NCBI GenBank assembly: GCA_029964075.1
Contig: CM057150.1
Coordinates: 6,354,900-6,418,899 of the forward strand
Reading direction: 5' to 3'
DNA: 64,000 bases
Source: Patiria pectinifera
Lineage: Eukaryota > Echinodermata > Asteroidea > Valvatida > Asterinidae
Position numbers and translations under genes: made by a program
Notes under the pieces: model-generated
What the model saw: the letters and a program-made list of their open reading frames with translations, nothing else
Told to the model about the DNA's origin: nothing
Databases searched by the model: none
Shown here: positions 21,186-32,031 of the stretch, one piece after another
How positions within the stretch are numbered: the first letter of the stretch is position 1
How the letters are laid out: each line of letters begins with the position of its first letter

Positions 21186-23135
21186 TATGCAAATTAGACG
21201 CACGTCCATCAATGTTTGCAAAACGAGTCTGGTCTTCGAATGCAAAGCTGTAATAAGCTGCATGAAAACAATAATATGGCCGAGTAAAATGTCCACCAAT
21301 CAACCCACCCACCAACCAACCAACCTAAGCTGCCCAAGCCCACGCGCGTTTTACAAGAAAAGGGATCGCATAAGGTACCGTATATACACATGTATGTACA
21401 TATACTGTGGCGATTTTTTCCTGGGAGTCGAATTCGACTCTAGAGCCTAGCCCCACGAATACCATCTGGGGCGAACGCACGTGGATTTCCCAGTCCAAAA
21501 TTGTACCTTAGACCCTGGAGAGTACTCCAGCAATCCAAAGGCCCCAGGGTGTGTGCTCGATTTTGGATTTGGGAAACCACCGCCGACTGCATGGTTTCTG
21601 ATCCGAAGTACTCTGAAATAAACTCTCAGGGACCGCAATCTTGATTCTGAAAGATTATGGCTTGTTTATTTACAGATCTGACACAACTTAAAACCTCTAT
21701 AAAATATGATGCCTGAAGAACTTCTATACAACAATTATCTAACCGGCAGTCTGACACCAGATAGACCACCAATGTTTACACGCGAGGGCACATACGTAGT
21801 GTGGACATTCCTTTGTTTTCGTGTTGTTAAGAAAAGCCTGTGAAATTATTTTTGTTTACTCACACCGTGGAAACTCTTTCAACCCAATTTTTTTTCTATG
21901 ATTCCCTTTAGTGTTTCTCTTCGTTTTGCCATGAAAAACCTCACCCACAATTGCCTCTGAACCTGTTTTCCAGAGAGGGGGTAGACTGTGTGGACGTGGG
22001 CAAGTCCACACAACGTCGCTGCTACCTGGTTTATGGGACCTCTTTTGTTTGGAAGTCCACACAGTGCATGTAATGCTTGTACACCGGCACCACGCTGCAA
22101 GACTCCGTGCAGTGGCCTCGGTTCGCTCGTATCCCCCGCCATGCAAACAGGACGCTGGGACAGGCTGATGAATTTACACTCAGATTGGATAGATTTTTTG
22201 TGACCTGTGACCTGCAAGTCATCACGGTCATGACCCTGCAAGGTTTTAAACGGCCGTTAAGACTGGGTCGATCACTCTTTTATTCCCATTCATAAATATC
22301 TTTTTTTTTCGTTGAAAAGCGTTATAATGCAGGAAAATCTGTAAAACTTATCTGTTTAAAAAAAAAATTGAATTCCCGTCACATGCTCAGATTCCGTTTC
22401 GAATTCACGTAGGGTCAAATTGCATACCGGTATTATGCGACGCTCAAAATTAGTCCACATGGTCCGGTATGGAGTGTATGCAAAGTTTTCGGATAGTATT
22501 TGCGCGCATTGGCTAACTGCGGTCTTAAACAGCTGCAGCCAGATGTCTTTATACATAGGTCATGATATAATTACCCAGCATGCCACCCCACTTTCTTCAC
22601 AAGAATCTGTGAAGCTCATCAGCCTGTCCCGGATTTCGCCGAACAATGAGTGCGTTCGATTACTTCACCCAGCTTACTCGCGCCTGCTCCTCGCGTGATG
22701 ACAAGACACGCGCAGTGGAGCTAAATAAACAAACGGTTTCGGGTAAAGTTTCGTGCAAGAGCTGAAAAGTTGAACTTTGACATGACACTGAGGCTGCATC
22801 CGAATCAACTGTCTAGAGCTAGGTCTGGGTCTGCGCCCGTTGGAAATACGCGGGGACGGGCTGACAATAGACGTAGTGTAGCTCTGGAAGCACACGCCCT
22901 GAGGCGCCCGCCGGACGTCACGTTGGCAGCCATGTTTATTGCATGGCCTTATGGGATACTGACCCAACTAACTGGCTTGGCGAGTCGGTCTCTAGGGCCA
23001 GGCTCGAGTAAGCGCGAGAAGTCACGTGAGAGGTAAACCGAACGCTGTCGCGCTTGAACGAGTAAGTGCGGGAGAAGTAATTGAACGCACTGAATAATGG
23101 GTTTCTTCGCCGTGCGGATTTTCTCTGCAAGCCGA
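21186..23135. other. unique spacer without recognised genes
   Basis: Several short frames on both strands (for example around 21880-22240, minus) show no known domain. A block at 22505-22640 (gcggtcttaaacagctgcag) recurs at 44990-45085. The segment takes the place of the Penelope remnant and promoter block of the left arm, so it is either a replacement or the ancestral state. Confidence 0.5.
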
Positions 23136-23139
23136 CACT

Positions 23140-23713
23140 GCCGAAGTCCGCAGGTTCTTTAGTCCGAAGGTTCAATTGTCCGAACGCACAAAATTTCCAG
23201 AAGAGGGCGTTCGTTAGTCCGAAAATGAAATAAGGTTTGTTAATCCGAACATTTGATACAAAAAGTCCGAAAGTTCGTTAATCCGAAGGTTCATTAGTCC
23301 GAAGGTTCATTTATCCGAAGGTTCGGTAGTCCGAATTTAGAATAAGGTTAATCAGTCCGAAGGTTAAAAAGTCCGAAATGAAAATAAGGTTCAATAGCCC
23401 GAAGGTTCATTATTCCGATTTGACAGTAAGGTTCGATAGTCCGAAAAGACTATAAGGTCCGATAGTCCGAATCGACCATAAGGTCCGATAGTTCGAATCG
23501 ACAATAAGGTCCGATAGTCCCAAATCAATAGTAAGGTCCGATAGTCCGAAGTGTCAGAATGACGATCCATATTGCCCATTCGGACTATGGAATTCTCAAT
23601 TCGGACTATCGAACCTTAATGTCAATTCGGACTATCGAACCCTTCCGTATATTCGGACTATCGAACATTATCATCTATTCGGATTATCGAACCTTATTGA
23701 CGATTCGGACTAG
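23140..23713. repeat. CCGAAGGTTC foldback element, copy B, right arm truncated
   Basis: The arms are those of copy A. The right arm stops abruptly after gattcggacta (about 23713), where Penelope-like sequence begins. The element lost the terminal part present in copies A and C. Confidence 0.8.
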
Positions 23714-23986
23714 CTCTATGCGTTCTTCGAGGTCACCCATGAAGAGGCATGTAAAGGAGGGGCCATGCGAATACACCTTGCTGTTTCATGAACGTGGAGA
23801 TTGTGTTGACCTAGGAATGGTGTGTCCGGTGTTGGCCAGGGCCGAGGAGTAAGAACGAATACCTTCCTCATATTGGAAGTTAGTGTACAAAGATGAGACG
23901 TCAAAAGTCTCAATGATGGCCTCGCTGGGAACTGGTCCTTTGTAGCTAGATCATTAAGGTATATGCACAAACCTTTTTGGTACGTC
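23714..23986 (-). pseudogene. Penelope-like reverse transcriptase fragment
   Basis: It is the mirror copy of parts of 5085-5760: the minus strand holds the segment around the SSLYTNI motif (as a frame-shifted derivative) and the segment encoding HVHETARCIRMAPP, joined after a deletion of roughly 450 bases. It abuts the foldback copy B on one side and the TIR element at 23991 on the other. Confidence 0.75.
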
Positions 23987-23990
23987 GAGT

Positions 23991-25019
23991 CGTCACCGAC
24001 ACCACGAAGTAACACTCTACCGTGTTAAAGCATATTTTTTTCGATTTTCAGTTTTTTGGATTTTTAAACATTATTCATCAAGGCCTACCATTGCACGAAG
24101 TTTCAAAACTTCAAGAGCTTTACTTTAATAATTACGCTAAGAATCCATGGCAACTTTTGCGCAAAAGTGACAATTTTCGTTTTCACGAAGTAACACTCAA
24201 GTTCTATTTACCATTGCAATGCATGGCGCGCACTAAGCTCATAAGTGAGCAAAAACGTTTTCACGAAGTAACACTCTTCTTGTAATAAGTTGTATGAGCG
24301 CGCGCGCTGACATGAAGTTGCACTTTCCTCGTGTTAAATACATTGAAGAGTGTTACTTCGTGAAAACGAAAATTTACAGTTTCGCAGCTTTTTCGGTTTC
24401 ACGAACTAAGGCCAAAAAAAAAAATATTCGGTCTCTGGTCAGACCAAAGTTCCGGAATTGACGCGGCCACGCGGTTTTTTTTTCTTTTTTTCTTTTTTTT
24501 TTTTTCTTCAAGCTTGGATTGTACAGACAAGGTGGGGTACTATTTTGCTTTTTTGGTGTCCTCGTGTACATTGGTGTCCTCCATAATTTGCCTTGGTGCT
24601 TTCGATCATTTGCCTTGGTGCAATTTCCCATTCTTTGGTGCTCTTTGGTAAAAAACAATGAGCAGGTGCGGAAATAGAGGGCGCTGTTGGAGCTACCGCG
24701 GAACATTTTGAAAAAAAAAAAAGATCGACGCGCATGATTAAAATCGACGCGCGCGCTGACCAGAGACCGACTAATTTTTTTTTTCCGGCCTAACACTCAT
24801 CTTTTTTCTCTTATTTATTGTTTATTACAAACGGGTAAAAACAGCAGATTTGATAAATTCAATTCATCAAGTGTCCACAACGAGAAACCCAACTGAAAAT
24901 ACTCTGTCGTTTTGACGCAAAGTGTTGTTTTAGAAGGCGTTCAACTTTAGTTGCCGTTTTCTCCAATTGCTAGTTTTTACTGGTATGTAGATGGGTGTTA
25001 CTTCGTGGTTTCGGTGACG
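23991..25019. mobile_element. TIR element with CGTCACCGA ends and 4-bp target duplication
   Basis: The left end is cgtcaccgacaccacgaagt and the right end is the near complement (cttcgtggtttcggtgacg). It is flanked by GAGT at 23987-23990 and 25020-25023. The mirror locus near 5076-5087 keeps the empty site with one ACTC. The interior repeats cacgaagtaacactc in both orientations. It contains the nested Harbinger-like MITE at 24410-24790. No transposase was found. Confidence 0.85.
24410..24790. mobile_element. PIF/Harbinger-like MITE, copy 2, nested
   Basis: It has the same ends and interior as 2831-3150, with extra T-rich sequence near 24474-24505. It is flanked by TAA at 24407-24409 and 24791-24793. 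It lies inside the TIR element 23991-25019, so it is the younger of the two. Open frames across it are repeat artefacts. Confidence 0.85.
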
Positions 25020-25023
25020 GAGT

Positions 25024-26449
25024 GTTTTTGGTGGCACGTGACATAACGTTTCAAAAATCTAAAAATCTTGATGAAATAGCGCTCGGTTAGGAACCTATTG
25101 TGCTATTACGAAGAAGGAATGCAAAATGTATGTAATCAGTGACAATATCCAGTTTGTTTTCCATTAAAAAGAAAGCAAAATAAGCAAAATTACAGCACTG
25201 ACTCTGACCGGTGTTGCTTGTAATTCTGTCTTCTTGTGTCGACAGCCCTAATCTTCGTGATGGTATTAATTAGTGTATCACTACATAGTGATTCCTAAAC
25301 GGAGGATTGAGTCTCAGATTGAACATTCTGGCGCTAGATGTAAGAAAGCCGCTGGGGTCAATTTGAAGTTACACACAAACAAACTGCAATGGACACTTAT
25401 CGTCAGACTCAGTGCTGGGGCATGTGAGGGTGAATTATTGTCTAGATAATTCTTTGTTTGCCATGTTACGACACGAAGGCATTTCCTTCTCTTGAAGTGT
25501 CAATTGCAGTTTGTTTTGACTTAAAAACAAAAAATACCCCAGCGGAAATCTTGCATCTAGAGCCAGAAATTTCGAGTCTGCCGTGTTGGAATCATATATA
25601 AACAGTTGCCGTATGGTGACTCGTATACTAATTAAATAGTGTTTTCGTCGTAAGACCGCAGAATTGCAAAACCGGTGAGACCCCACTCTGCTCATGAATA
25701 AAATCATGACAATATTGCATACATTATGCCGAATTTCAAATGGTAATTTAAGGCCAAATGCACTTTCCTTGCAAACATTTAAATTTGCATTGCACTGCAC
25801 CTGGTAATTAAAGGCCAAATGCAATTTTTTGCAAACATTTGAATTTACAAACAGCCATAACGATCGATGCAGGCTCCAGATTGCTCTTTCAAGACAAAAA
25901 CACGTGCATAATATTGCATTACCAACAAATGCACGTAGCCTTTATTGTATCATCTTATTGCAGTTTTAGTTTGGTTCACAGAACGCAGAGAAATGTCTAA
26001 TTCCTAGGCATATTCTGACGAATCTTAGGTCAGGATTCCTCCGGTTTGGTTGTACCCCGGCTCTCGATCTAACATAATCACAAATAAAGTCCAAATGTAC
26101 ACAGATCTAGTACTTATTCGCAGTGTTTATCAAATACACAAGAAGTCCTTCAGTGGGAACGGTGTATAAACGTAATTTTCAGATAGCACAGTCAGCACAC
26201 GGCAACCGCCAATAGCAAAAAATACAACAAATGTGTCACAAGCTTCAAAATCAAATATTTGGTCTCACAAAGATCATTGTTCCTATGATCATTTATACAA
26301 CAGTCAATTTGTGTACAACATTTCACACTTGGATATCTCGGAACATAAAAACTACAACCCGAGGGTTCACCGCAAAGTTCAATTTGCGAAGAGCTTAATA
26401 TAGGGTGCACCTTAATCCTTGCACCGTGCAGTGGAGGATCGTTACTACC
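25024..26449 (-). repeat. outer right arm of the large inverted duplication
   Basis: It is the mirror image of about 3600-5080. It includes an orphan receptor upstream block on the minus strand (about 25250-25900, with the gtatggtgactcgtatac block at about 25610) and no receptor exon next to it. Confidence 0.85.
25250..25900 (-). promoter_or_regulatory. orphan copy of the receptor upstream block
   Basis: On the minus strand the order tctcaccggttttgcaattc, tacgagtcaccatacggcaa, tttatatatgatt is kept. The nearest receptor in the right orientation is 4.4 kb away at 20867, with a foldback, a Penelope fragment and other elements between. Confidence 0.5.
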
Positions 26450-26455
26450 GGCCAG

Positions 26456-27118
26456 CTGCACCCGATTTCACAAAGCGCTGCGACGCGTCGCAGCTCGAGT
26501 TACGACGTTTAACACGTCGCAACTCGCGACGCGTCGTATAATCCATTTCACTAAAGTTGCGATGTGTTGAACGCCTAGTAAGTTCCTTGACAACGGCTTA
26601 AAACACGCCGCAAGCTACGACGTGTCTAGTGGTCGTCGCAAAATAAGAAGAGTCCGTTTTAGCCAGTTTTGTGGCATAAACATCACCGTAAAACGAGACT
26701 ATAATACCGAGGCAATGTGTGTAAAGTTGTGAAAAGAAAATTCATTGAATAATTATGAATTAGTCTGGAATATTGCAGATGAAATTCCAAAAGAAGCTAC
26801 ACAGTCCACCGAGAGCTCGTTTTTCTTTAAAATTGCATCGCACGGCCGTCATTTTGTCCTACGATTTAACAAATTTCGAGTGGAGATCCGACAACTCTTT
26901 GTGGAATACCAGACGACTATTTACTGTTTGCTGACTTAAGACATAAAACAGTCACCGAATTGTGCTATAAATACACATACGACGCGTCGCACTTACGACG
27001 TGTTTTGTGAAATGGATCGCAGGACGCGTCGCAGGGTGCGACGCGTCGTATGGATACGATGCGTCGCAGCGCTGCGATGCATCGCAAGTTACGATGAGTT
27101 TCGTGAAATCGGGTGCAG
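26456..27118. mobile_element. MITE with CTGCACCCGATTTCAC ends
   Basis: The left end ctgcacccgatttcac matches the complement of the right end gtgaaatcgggtgcag. Both ends continue into gcgacgcgtcgcag-type palindromes. GGCCAG is found on both sides (26450-26455 and 27119-27124). A deleted relic is at 17175-17275 and part of the interior forms 3345-3600. The short frames inside (for example 26745-26939) have no recognisable family. Confidence 0.8.
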
Positions 27119-27194
27119 GGCCAGATGTCCACGGCCTCCCTCTAGACGCCGCGTTTGGATGACATAAAGGTTGTTTCTTAGCCAGTACGCAGAT

Positions 27195-27611
27195 TAATAA
27201 TTGGTTTATTTCATAAAAATCATATTGCAGCAAAATGCTGAATTACATGACATTTACAGTGTTCAATAAAAAAGCCAGCTAACACAAAAAAATATTTAAA
27301 AAAAAAACCAAAAAGGATATTACATTTACATTGGATAATAAAAGTTTTTAAATTGAAGATAAAACATTTAGTTATATAAAAATACAGTACAACAGACAAA
27401 TTGATTAACGATTGACGATGGTGGGGCCGTAATTGCACTATTTCTTGTTCAACAACTCAGTCATGTAAGGCAGGGGGCTAGTTCTGAATCTGTTGGTGCT
27501 GCACCTATATGGTTTGAATTTAGTTTGGGTTCTGAGGGTCATTGATGATTTGTACTCGGAGGGTACTCAGAGAACTGCGGAGATGTACATGCTTTTGTGG
27601 CAAAGTCTCTG
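27195..27611 (-). mobile_element. 3' end of a non-LTR retrotransposon insertion
   Basis: CAGAT duplicates flank it (27190-27194 and 27612-27616). The direct copy near 17327-17340 has a single CAGAT, giving the empty site. The minus-strand frame near 27440-27590 ends with a stretch like RCSTNRFRTSPLPYMTELLN, close to the C terminus of CR1/L2-type second ORFs. The tail reads gaaataaaccaattattaat. It is a 5'-truncated copy. Confidence 0.7.
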
Positions 27612-27616
27612 CAGAT

Positions 27617-27945
27617 CCGGTAATAAGTGTCGTGAGTGGATTTAGCTCCACAGCCTTTAAGATTCAATTCAATTCGATGCAACATTTATTTCCAAATCAT
27701 ACAAACACTGTATTAATTATATAAAGAAAAAAACACAATAGTTTGAGGCATTAACACAAAAAGCCGAAGCTTGTAAGGAGAATGCCTTGGAGTTTAATTA
27801 ACAATACCGGGGCATACATTTGAAGTATGATAGTAAATAAGTACAACATATACATGTACAAGTTACAGAACAGAGGAAATGTAACGGACACACAAACGAA
27901 CAAACAAAAGCAAACAAACAACCCAACTAACCAACAAACAACCAC
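27617..27945 (-). mobile_element. 3' end of a CR1/L2-like non-LTR retrotransposon, copy 2
   Basis: It is a direct duplicate of 17345-17690 with few differences. It ends in the same ttgaa-type tail on the minus strand. Confidence 0.5.
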
Positions 27946-28530
27946 AATTCGTTAATCCGAAGGTTCTTTAGTCCGAAGGTTCATTTATCCGAAGGTTCGG
28001 TGGTCCGAATTTAGAATAAGGTTAATCAGTCCGAAGGTTAAACAGTCCGAAATGAAAATAAGGTTCAATAGTCCGAAGGTTCATTATTCAGATTTGACAA
28101 TAATGTTCGATAATCCGAAAAGACTATAAGGTCTGATAGTCCCAATCGACCATCAGGTCCGATAGTTCGAATCGATAATAAGGTCCGATAGTCCCGAATC
28201 AACAGTAAGGTCCGATAGTCCGAAGTGTCAGAATGACGAACCGTTTTGCCCATTCGGACTATGGAATTCTCAATTCGGACTATCGAACCTTAATGTCAAT
28301 CCGGACTATCGAACCCTACCGTATATTCGGACTATCGAACCTTATCATCTATTCGGATTATCGAACCTTATTGACGATTCGGACTATCGAACCCTATCGT
28401 CTATTCGGGCTAGCCAACCTTCGGATTAATTAACCTTTTTTTCTTTTTCGAACTTATGGGCCCTTTGATCGAACCTTCGGGTTTTCGAACCTTCAGACTA
28501 TTGAACCGTCAGACTAACGAACCTTCGGAC
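27946..28530. repeat. CCGAAGGTTC foldback element, copy C
   Basis: It is nearly the same as copy A (17684-18252), because both lie within the duplicated 16.3-18.6/25.7-28.9 kb segment. Both arms and the cgggctgtaacc end are present. Confidence 0.85.
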
Positions 28531-28534
28531 TATC

Positions 28535-29690
28535 GGGCTGTAACCAATGCGCGCACTCAATTCCTCACCACGCCAACCAAGTTTCTACCACACTGCCTTA
28601 TAATTCCCAAGTCTCTATAATTCTACGAAACAGTACGATCAGCGTGCACTATGGTCTGGGCAATGGGGAAACCACGGCGACCAATTCTGCTACAAATGCG
28701 CTAATTAAAAGCGGAGTACGACTCCGAAGACTATACCGAAGTACCACTCCGAACTAAAGAATTACTCACTTCAGTCCACGTCTCTAGAACACGGGCTTCT
28801 GGCTTGACTTGAACTCGACTCAGGCAACTCGGTCGAATTTACCAACACAAATTGTCACTGGAATAACTCGTACTGTATCGAACACCAGTTCCAAACAGAC
28901 TAATTTTTCCGCTCCGCGCAGATCTTTTTTATACAGTGAGCGCGACCGCAAGGCATGGGTAGAAGCCCCGCCTGGCGACAGCGTACGAACAGCAGATTGG
29001 TCACAATCGCGTATATACTCTGAAATAAAACAATGAATTAAGATAATCCCCATGAGTGGGGTACCTGTTATTTTATGATAAAGGTAGACAAAATAATTAC
29101 GTCATCTGCAGACCTGTCAATCAACGAGCCAGACTCGTTCCCAGTCGCTTCCCCATGTCTCGTCACCCCTTACAGAAATCCCATGTATTTCCGATGGGAA
29201 TTTTTTTCCATGGGACCCCATGGAAACTGCATGGTGAATCGGACACCATGTAGCATGGGATTTTTCCCATGGGAGTTTTCCCATGGGAAATTTTATATGG
29301 GGTTTTTCCCATGTATGATTTCCTATCATTTCTCAGAAATTCCATATTTCTCCATGGTATTTTTCAATAGCAACTTGCTTAATACATTTTAACCCTGTGT
29401 GTTTTGTGCTATTCACCGAATAGGTAAAGCACACCATGGAACTCCGATGGGGGGTTGTTCCACGTATTAGGAGTGGCTTATGCACTCTATGACCAATGTC
29501 TACATGATTGCTCCCATACCACTTGTCAAGTTGTACCATATTATCACAGTGTACCCAATTTATTTTCTCATTAATGTTTCCAACCAAAATAACAAATGAC
29601 TACTGTCTGCTTTCTGTTAAGCAAAGTCAATATGATAGGATACCTGAACTTGTTGCTTATGCAAATGTACATAATGTATTCTGGCCTGGA
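28535..29690. other. duplicated spacer then repeats, no gene
   Basis: 28535-28885 duplicates 18256-18600. From 29170 to 29345 the palindrome cccatggg and the phrase ttttcccatg recur about ten times, a short degenerate satellite. No coding region was recognised. Confidence 0.55.
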
Positions 29691-29910
29691 AAGAGCAATC
29701 TTGACCTGTTTTTCATTCCCAGTTTATACATGGAGGCTCCATGGTTTATAGCAGGCAAATGCATTTGACCACGAGTTCTATGAGATAAGCAATGCACATT
29801 GAATTTAATAGTTTCATGATTTTTGAAATTATTTACTAGTTCACCATCACACCACAACAGAGACTTACCGGTTTTATAATTCTGCTGTCTGCTATCGAAA
29901 GCACCAATTA
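29690..29910 (+). promoter_or_regulatory. partial receptor upstream block
   Basis: It holds gaaagagcaatcttgacctg (about 29690) and accggttttataattctg (about 29867), then is cut by the hAT-like end at 29911. The TATA-like core of other copies is missing. It is the inverted counterpart of 14166-14235. Confidence 0.45.
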
Positions 29911-30250
29911 ACAGGGGCGGCGGAACCGGGGGGATCCCCCATTTTTCCAGGCCAACAAAAGGGCCCCTCTCGCGGTAATAAATGTGCCCCTATCTCGAGA
30001 TGAAAAAGCACCCTTCAAACGCACACGTATGAAAGCATACGTAGGCCTACGCTACAAATAAAATTGTCTCCGCTCGTCATGGAAATACTGCCAGTCAGAA
30101 ACAAAAGTGCCCCTCTCGCATTAACAAGATTGTGCACCTTCTCGAGATGGAAAACTACCCCTCAAAAGCACAAATATACCCCTCTCGTATTAAAATTGTG
30201 CCCCTCTCGAGATGGAAAACTAGCCGTCAAAAACAATAGTGCAGTGTCTT
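29911..30250 (+). repeat. hAT-like element end, copy 2, plus short tandem repeats
   Basis: 29911-30062 starts caggggcggcggaaccgg and is the inverted match of 14005-14165. From 30105 to 30240 a unit of about 50-60 bases (gcccctctcg...gagatggaaaact) repeats about three times. Confidence 0.5.
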
Positions 30251-30259
30251 CTAATCACT

Positions 30260-31180
30260 AGTCATTTTCTATTTAACATTATTTTCTATTTTCTATTCTC
30301 ATCACAAGTTGTTTTTTTTCTCATATAAACACCACAATTTTCAGCTGTCCACCCCTGATAATTGTCCGATATGCAGGGATGAAAACCCTTTACATGCAAT
30401 TGACTAATTCTTCAAAGAAGAGATATCTTTCCACATAATGTTACCCGCAATTTTTGTGTTATCCGTCATTCAAAGCTTCAAGTCATATATAATTTCTGTT
30501 TCAGTAATTTATTATTTTTTATTCAGATAAATCACACAAAGTCCTAAAAGACATTTGATACACGTTCTTACCGCAAACGTCACATATAATGTAATAACGT
30601 ATACATTGTCAACATTTGAATAAAGTCTTCACTGAATTACAAGGTATAAATTGGTTCAGTTTTCAATGAAACTCTTCAAAAGGGAATTCATTATTTTCTG
30701 AACTAAAAATCACTCAGAGAGCGCAAACTTTCGCCAATTAGTCTAATCAATTCCCGGCCATTATTGTGCCATATGTGGAACCCTTCGGTGGGGCGTGAGA
30801 AATCCCCGGCTGGGCGGCCAAGCCGCGATGACCAGGAGCGGAGCCCTCTATAGAGAGGGTTGCGACAACTTCAGACTGTTGAACCATAATGACCGTTCAT
30901 TATGTGTACAGTGCAGCGGACGACGAGTAATATTATATGCGCTGATGCATGATTAAGCATGTTGTTTCCAAACAAAATGTCGCAACTCTATATGACTGAC
31001 GGCGAGTGTTAAAGCGCCATCTATTGACATGCTTGTCAGAACACCAAAACGAAATACTCGCACAAAATTAATGGTGAAGAATCCTTTAAAGAAATCCACC
31101 ATCTCTTCCTCCAAAAAATTTGGTTGAAGTGGTCAGAAATAGCCTCAGATCGCACCACAGAGCATCTAGAATCCATTGGT
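30260..31180. other. no gene recognised
   Basis: Between about 30855 and 31000, tctatagagagggttgcgac and gtcgcaactctatat form inverted ends of a possible small element. gcgccatctattgacat (31011) resembles phrases at about 42690 and 43455. Nothing else is visible. Confidence 0.4.
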
Positions 31181-31184
31181 TTTT

Positions 31185-31285
31185 TCGGGGCCCTTAACCG
31201 GGCTCCGAAGCCCACGCCGTCAATTTGGGGGACCAAATTTTGTTTGGCCCCCCAAAACATTTTGTTCTGGATCCGCCCTTGAATG
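31185..31285 (+). repeat. dispersed repeat shared with 62455-62570
   Basis: Both copies run from gggcccttaa through ccgaagccca to ttctggatccgcccttg. The last phrase is like a transposon terminus, but the opposite end is not identified. Confidence 0.6.
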
Positions 31286-31900
31286 AAACAGATACGAATT
31301 TGTGAACTCTTCTGGAGATGTGTTTTTTGACATTGTTGTAGCGCATTAGTTTGAACGCTCCTGCGTATGCTTTTCTGAACAATGGCTTTATTTCGGCTTG
31401 TCTCCTCTCCACCTCTAACTAGACAATGGAGCCTTTGATCGTAAAGAAAAATGAGCATACCTCGATTCTAAACCCGTGTCTCCCACGCGGTAGGCCAGGA
31501 ACTATAATCACAGCCGGAATCAGGGAATTGATTCAGCTGAAGGCTGGTGCTGAAGCCACAGCTGATGACAAAGCCGAGGCTTGAGAAATTAACCCTCGGT
31601 TTATACATACTGATTCTTTGTTTTGCAGATGCGAGAATGTTACTGCACTCTGTAGTACACTCGATACCCCACCAACCATTTAGGGGTTCATTGCCGGTTC
31701 TAGTAACATGATGATTGATTATGCTTGCCCTGCTGGCTCACGGCAGATCTTCCCCTGGAGTTAATACAATAAACAGCTGGTTCTTGTTACTGGGCTCAGG
31801 GCTTGGGAATTCTGTGGAAATTGGCGTCAGCCGCTTCTTTTTAGGCACATGTGCTATTGTACAAGCAGTAGCCAAGTCATTCGGACACGTACGGCCTAAG

Positions 31901-32031
31901 CTAAGCGTCCTGCTGCGATTTACATCTTCCTAGGACCCATTCCGCTATTAGCGCCACCAACGGCAGAAATGATATACATCCCAAGATGAGAAAAGCCAAA
32001 TCGAAACTCCCAGTCTGGTCGTACATCCAAC
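31901..32031 (-). CDS. transporter exon 4 with stop codon
   Basis: The acceptor is ttgttgttgtag. It encodes the completed Gly401 and residues 402-443, including GWMYDQTGSFD and a final hydrophobic helix, then TAG at 31903-31901. Confidence 0.8.

Noticed and set aside
21879..22241. 120-codon minus-strand frame in the unique spacer
   Set aside because: No recognisable domain or splice context, and overlapping frames of similar length on both strands.
24374..24796. 140-codon minus-strand frame
   Set aside because: It reads through the Harbinger-like MITE and its T-rich tract. The related frame at 2828-3070 arises from the other copy of the same MITE.
31036..31458. 140-codon minus-strand frame downstream of the transporter
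   Set aside because: It overlaps a dispersed repeat (31185-31285) and shows no transporter or other motif.
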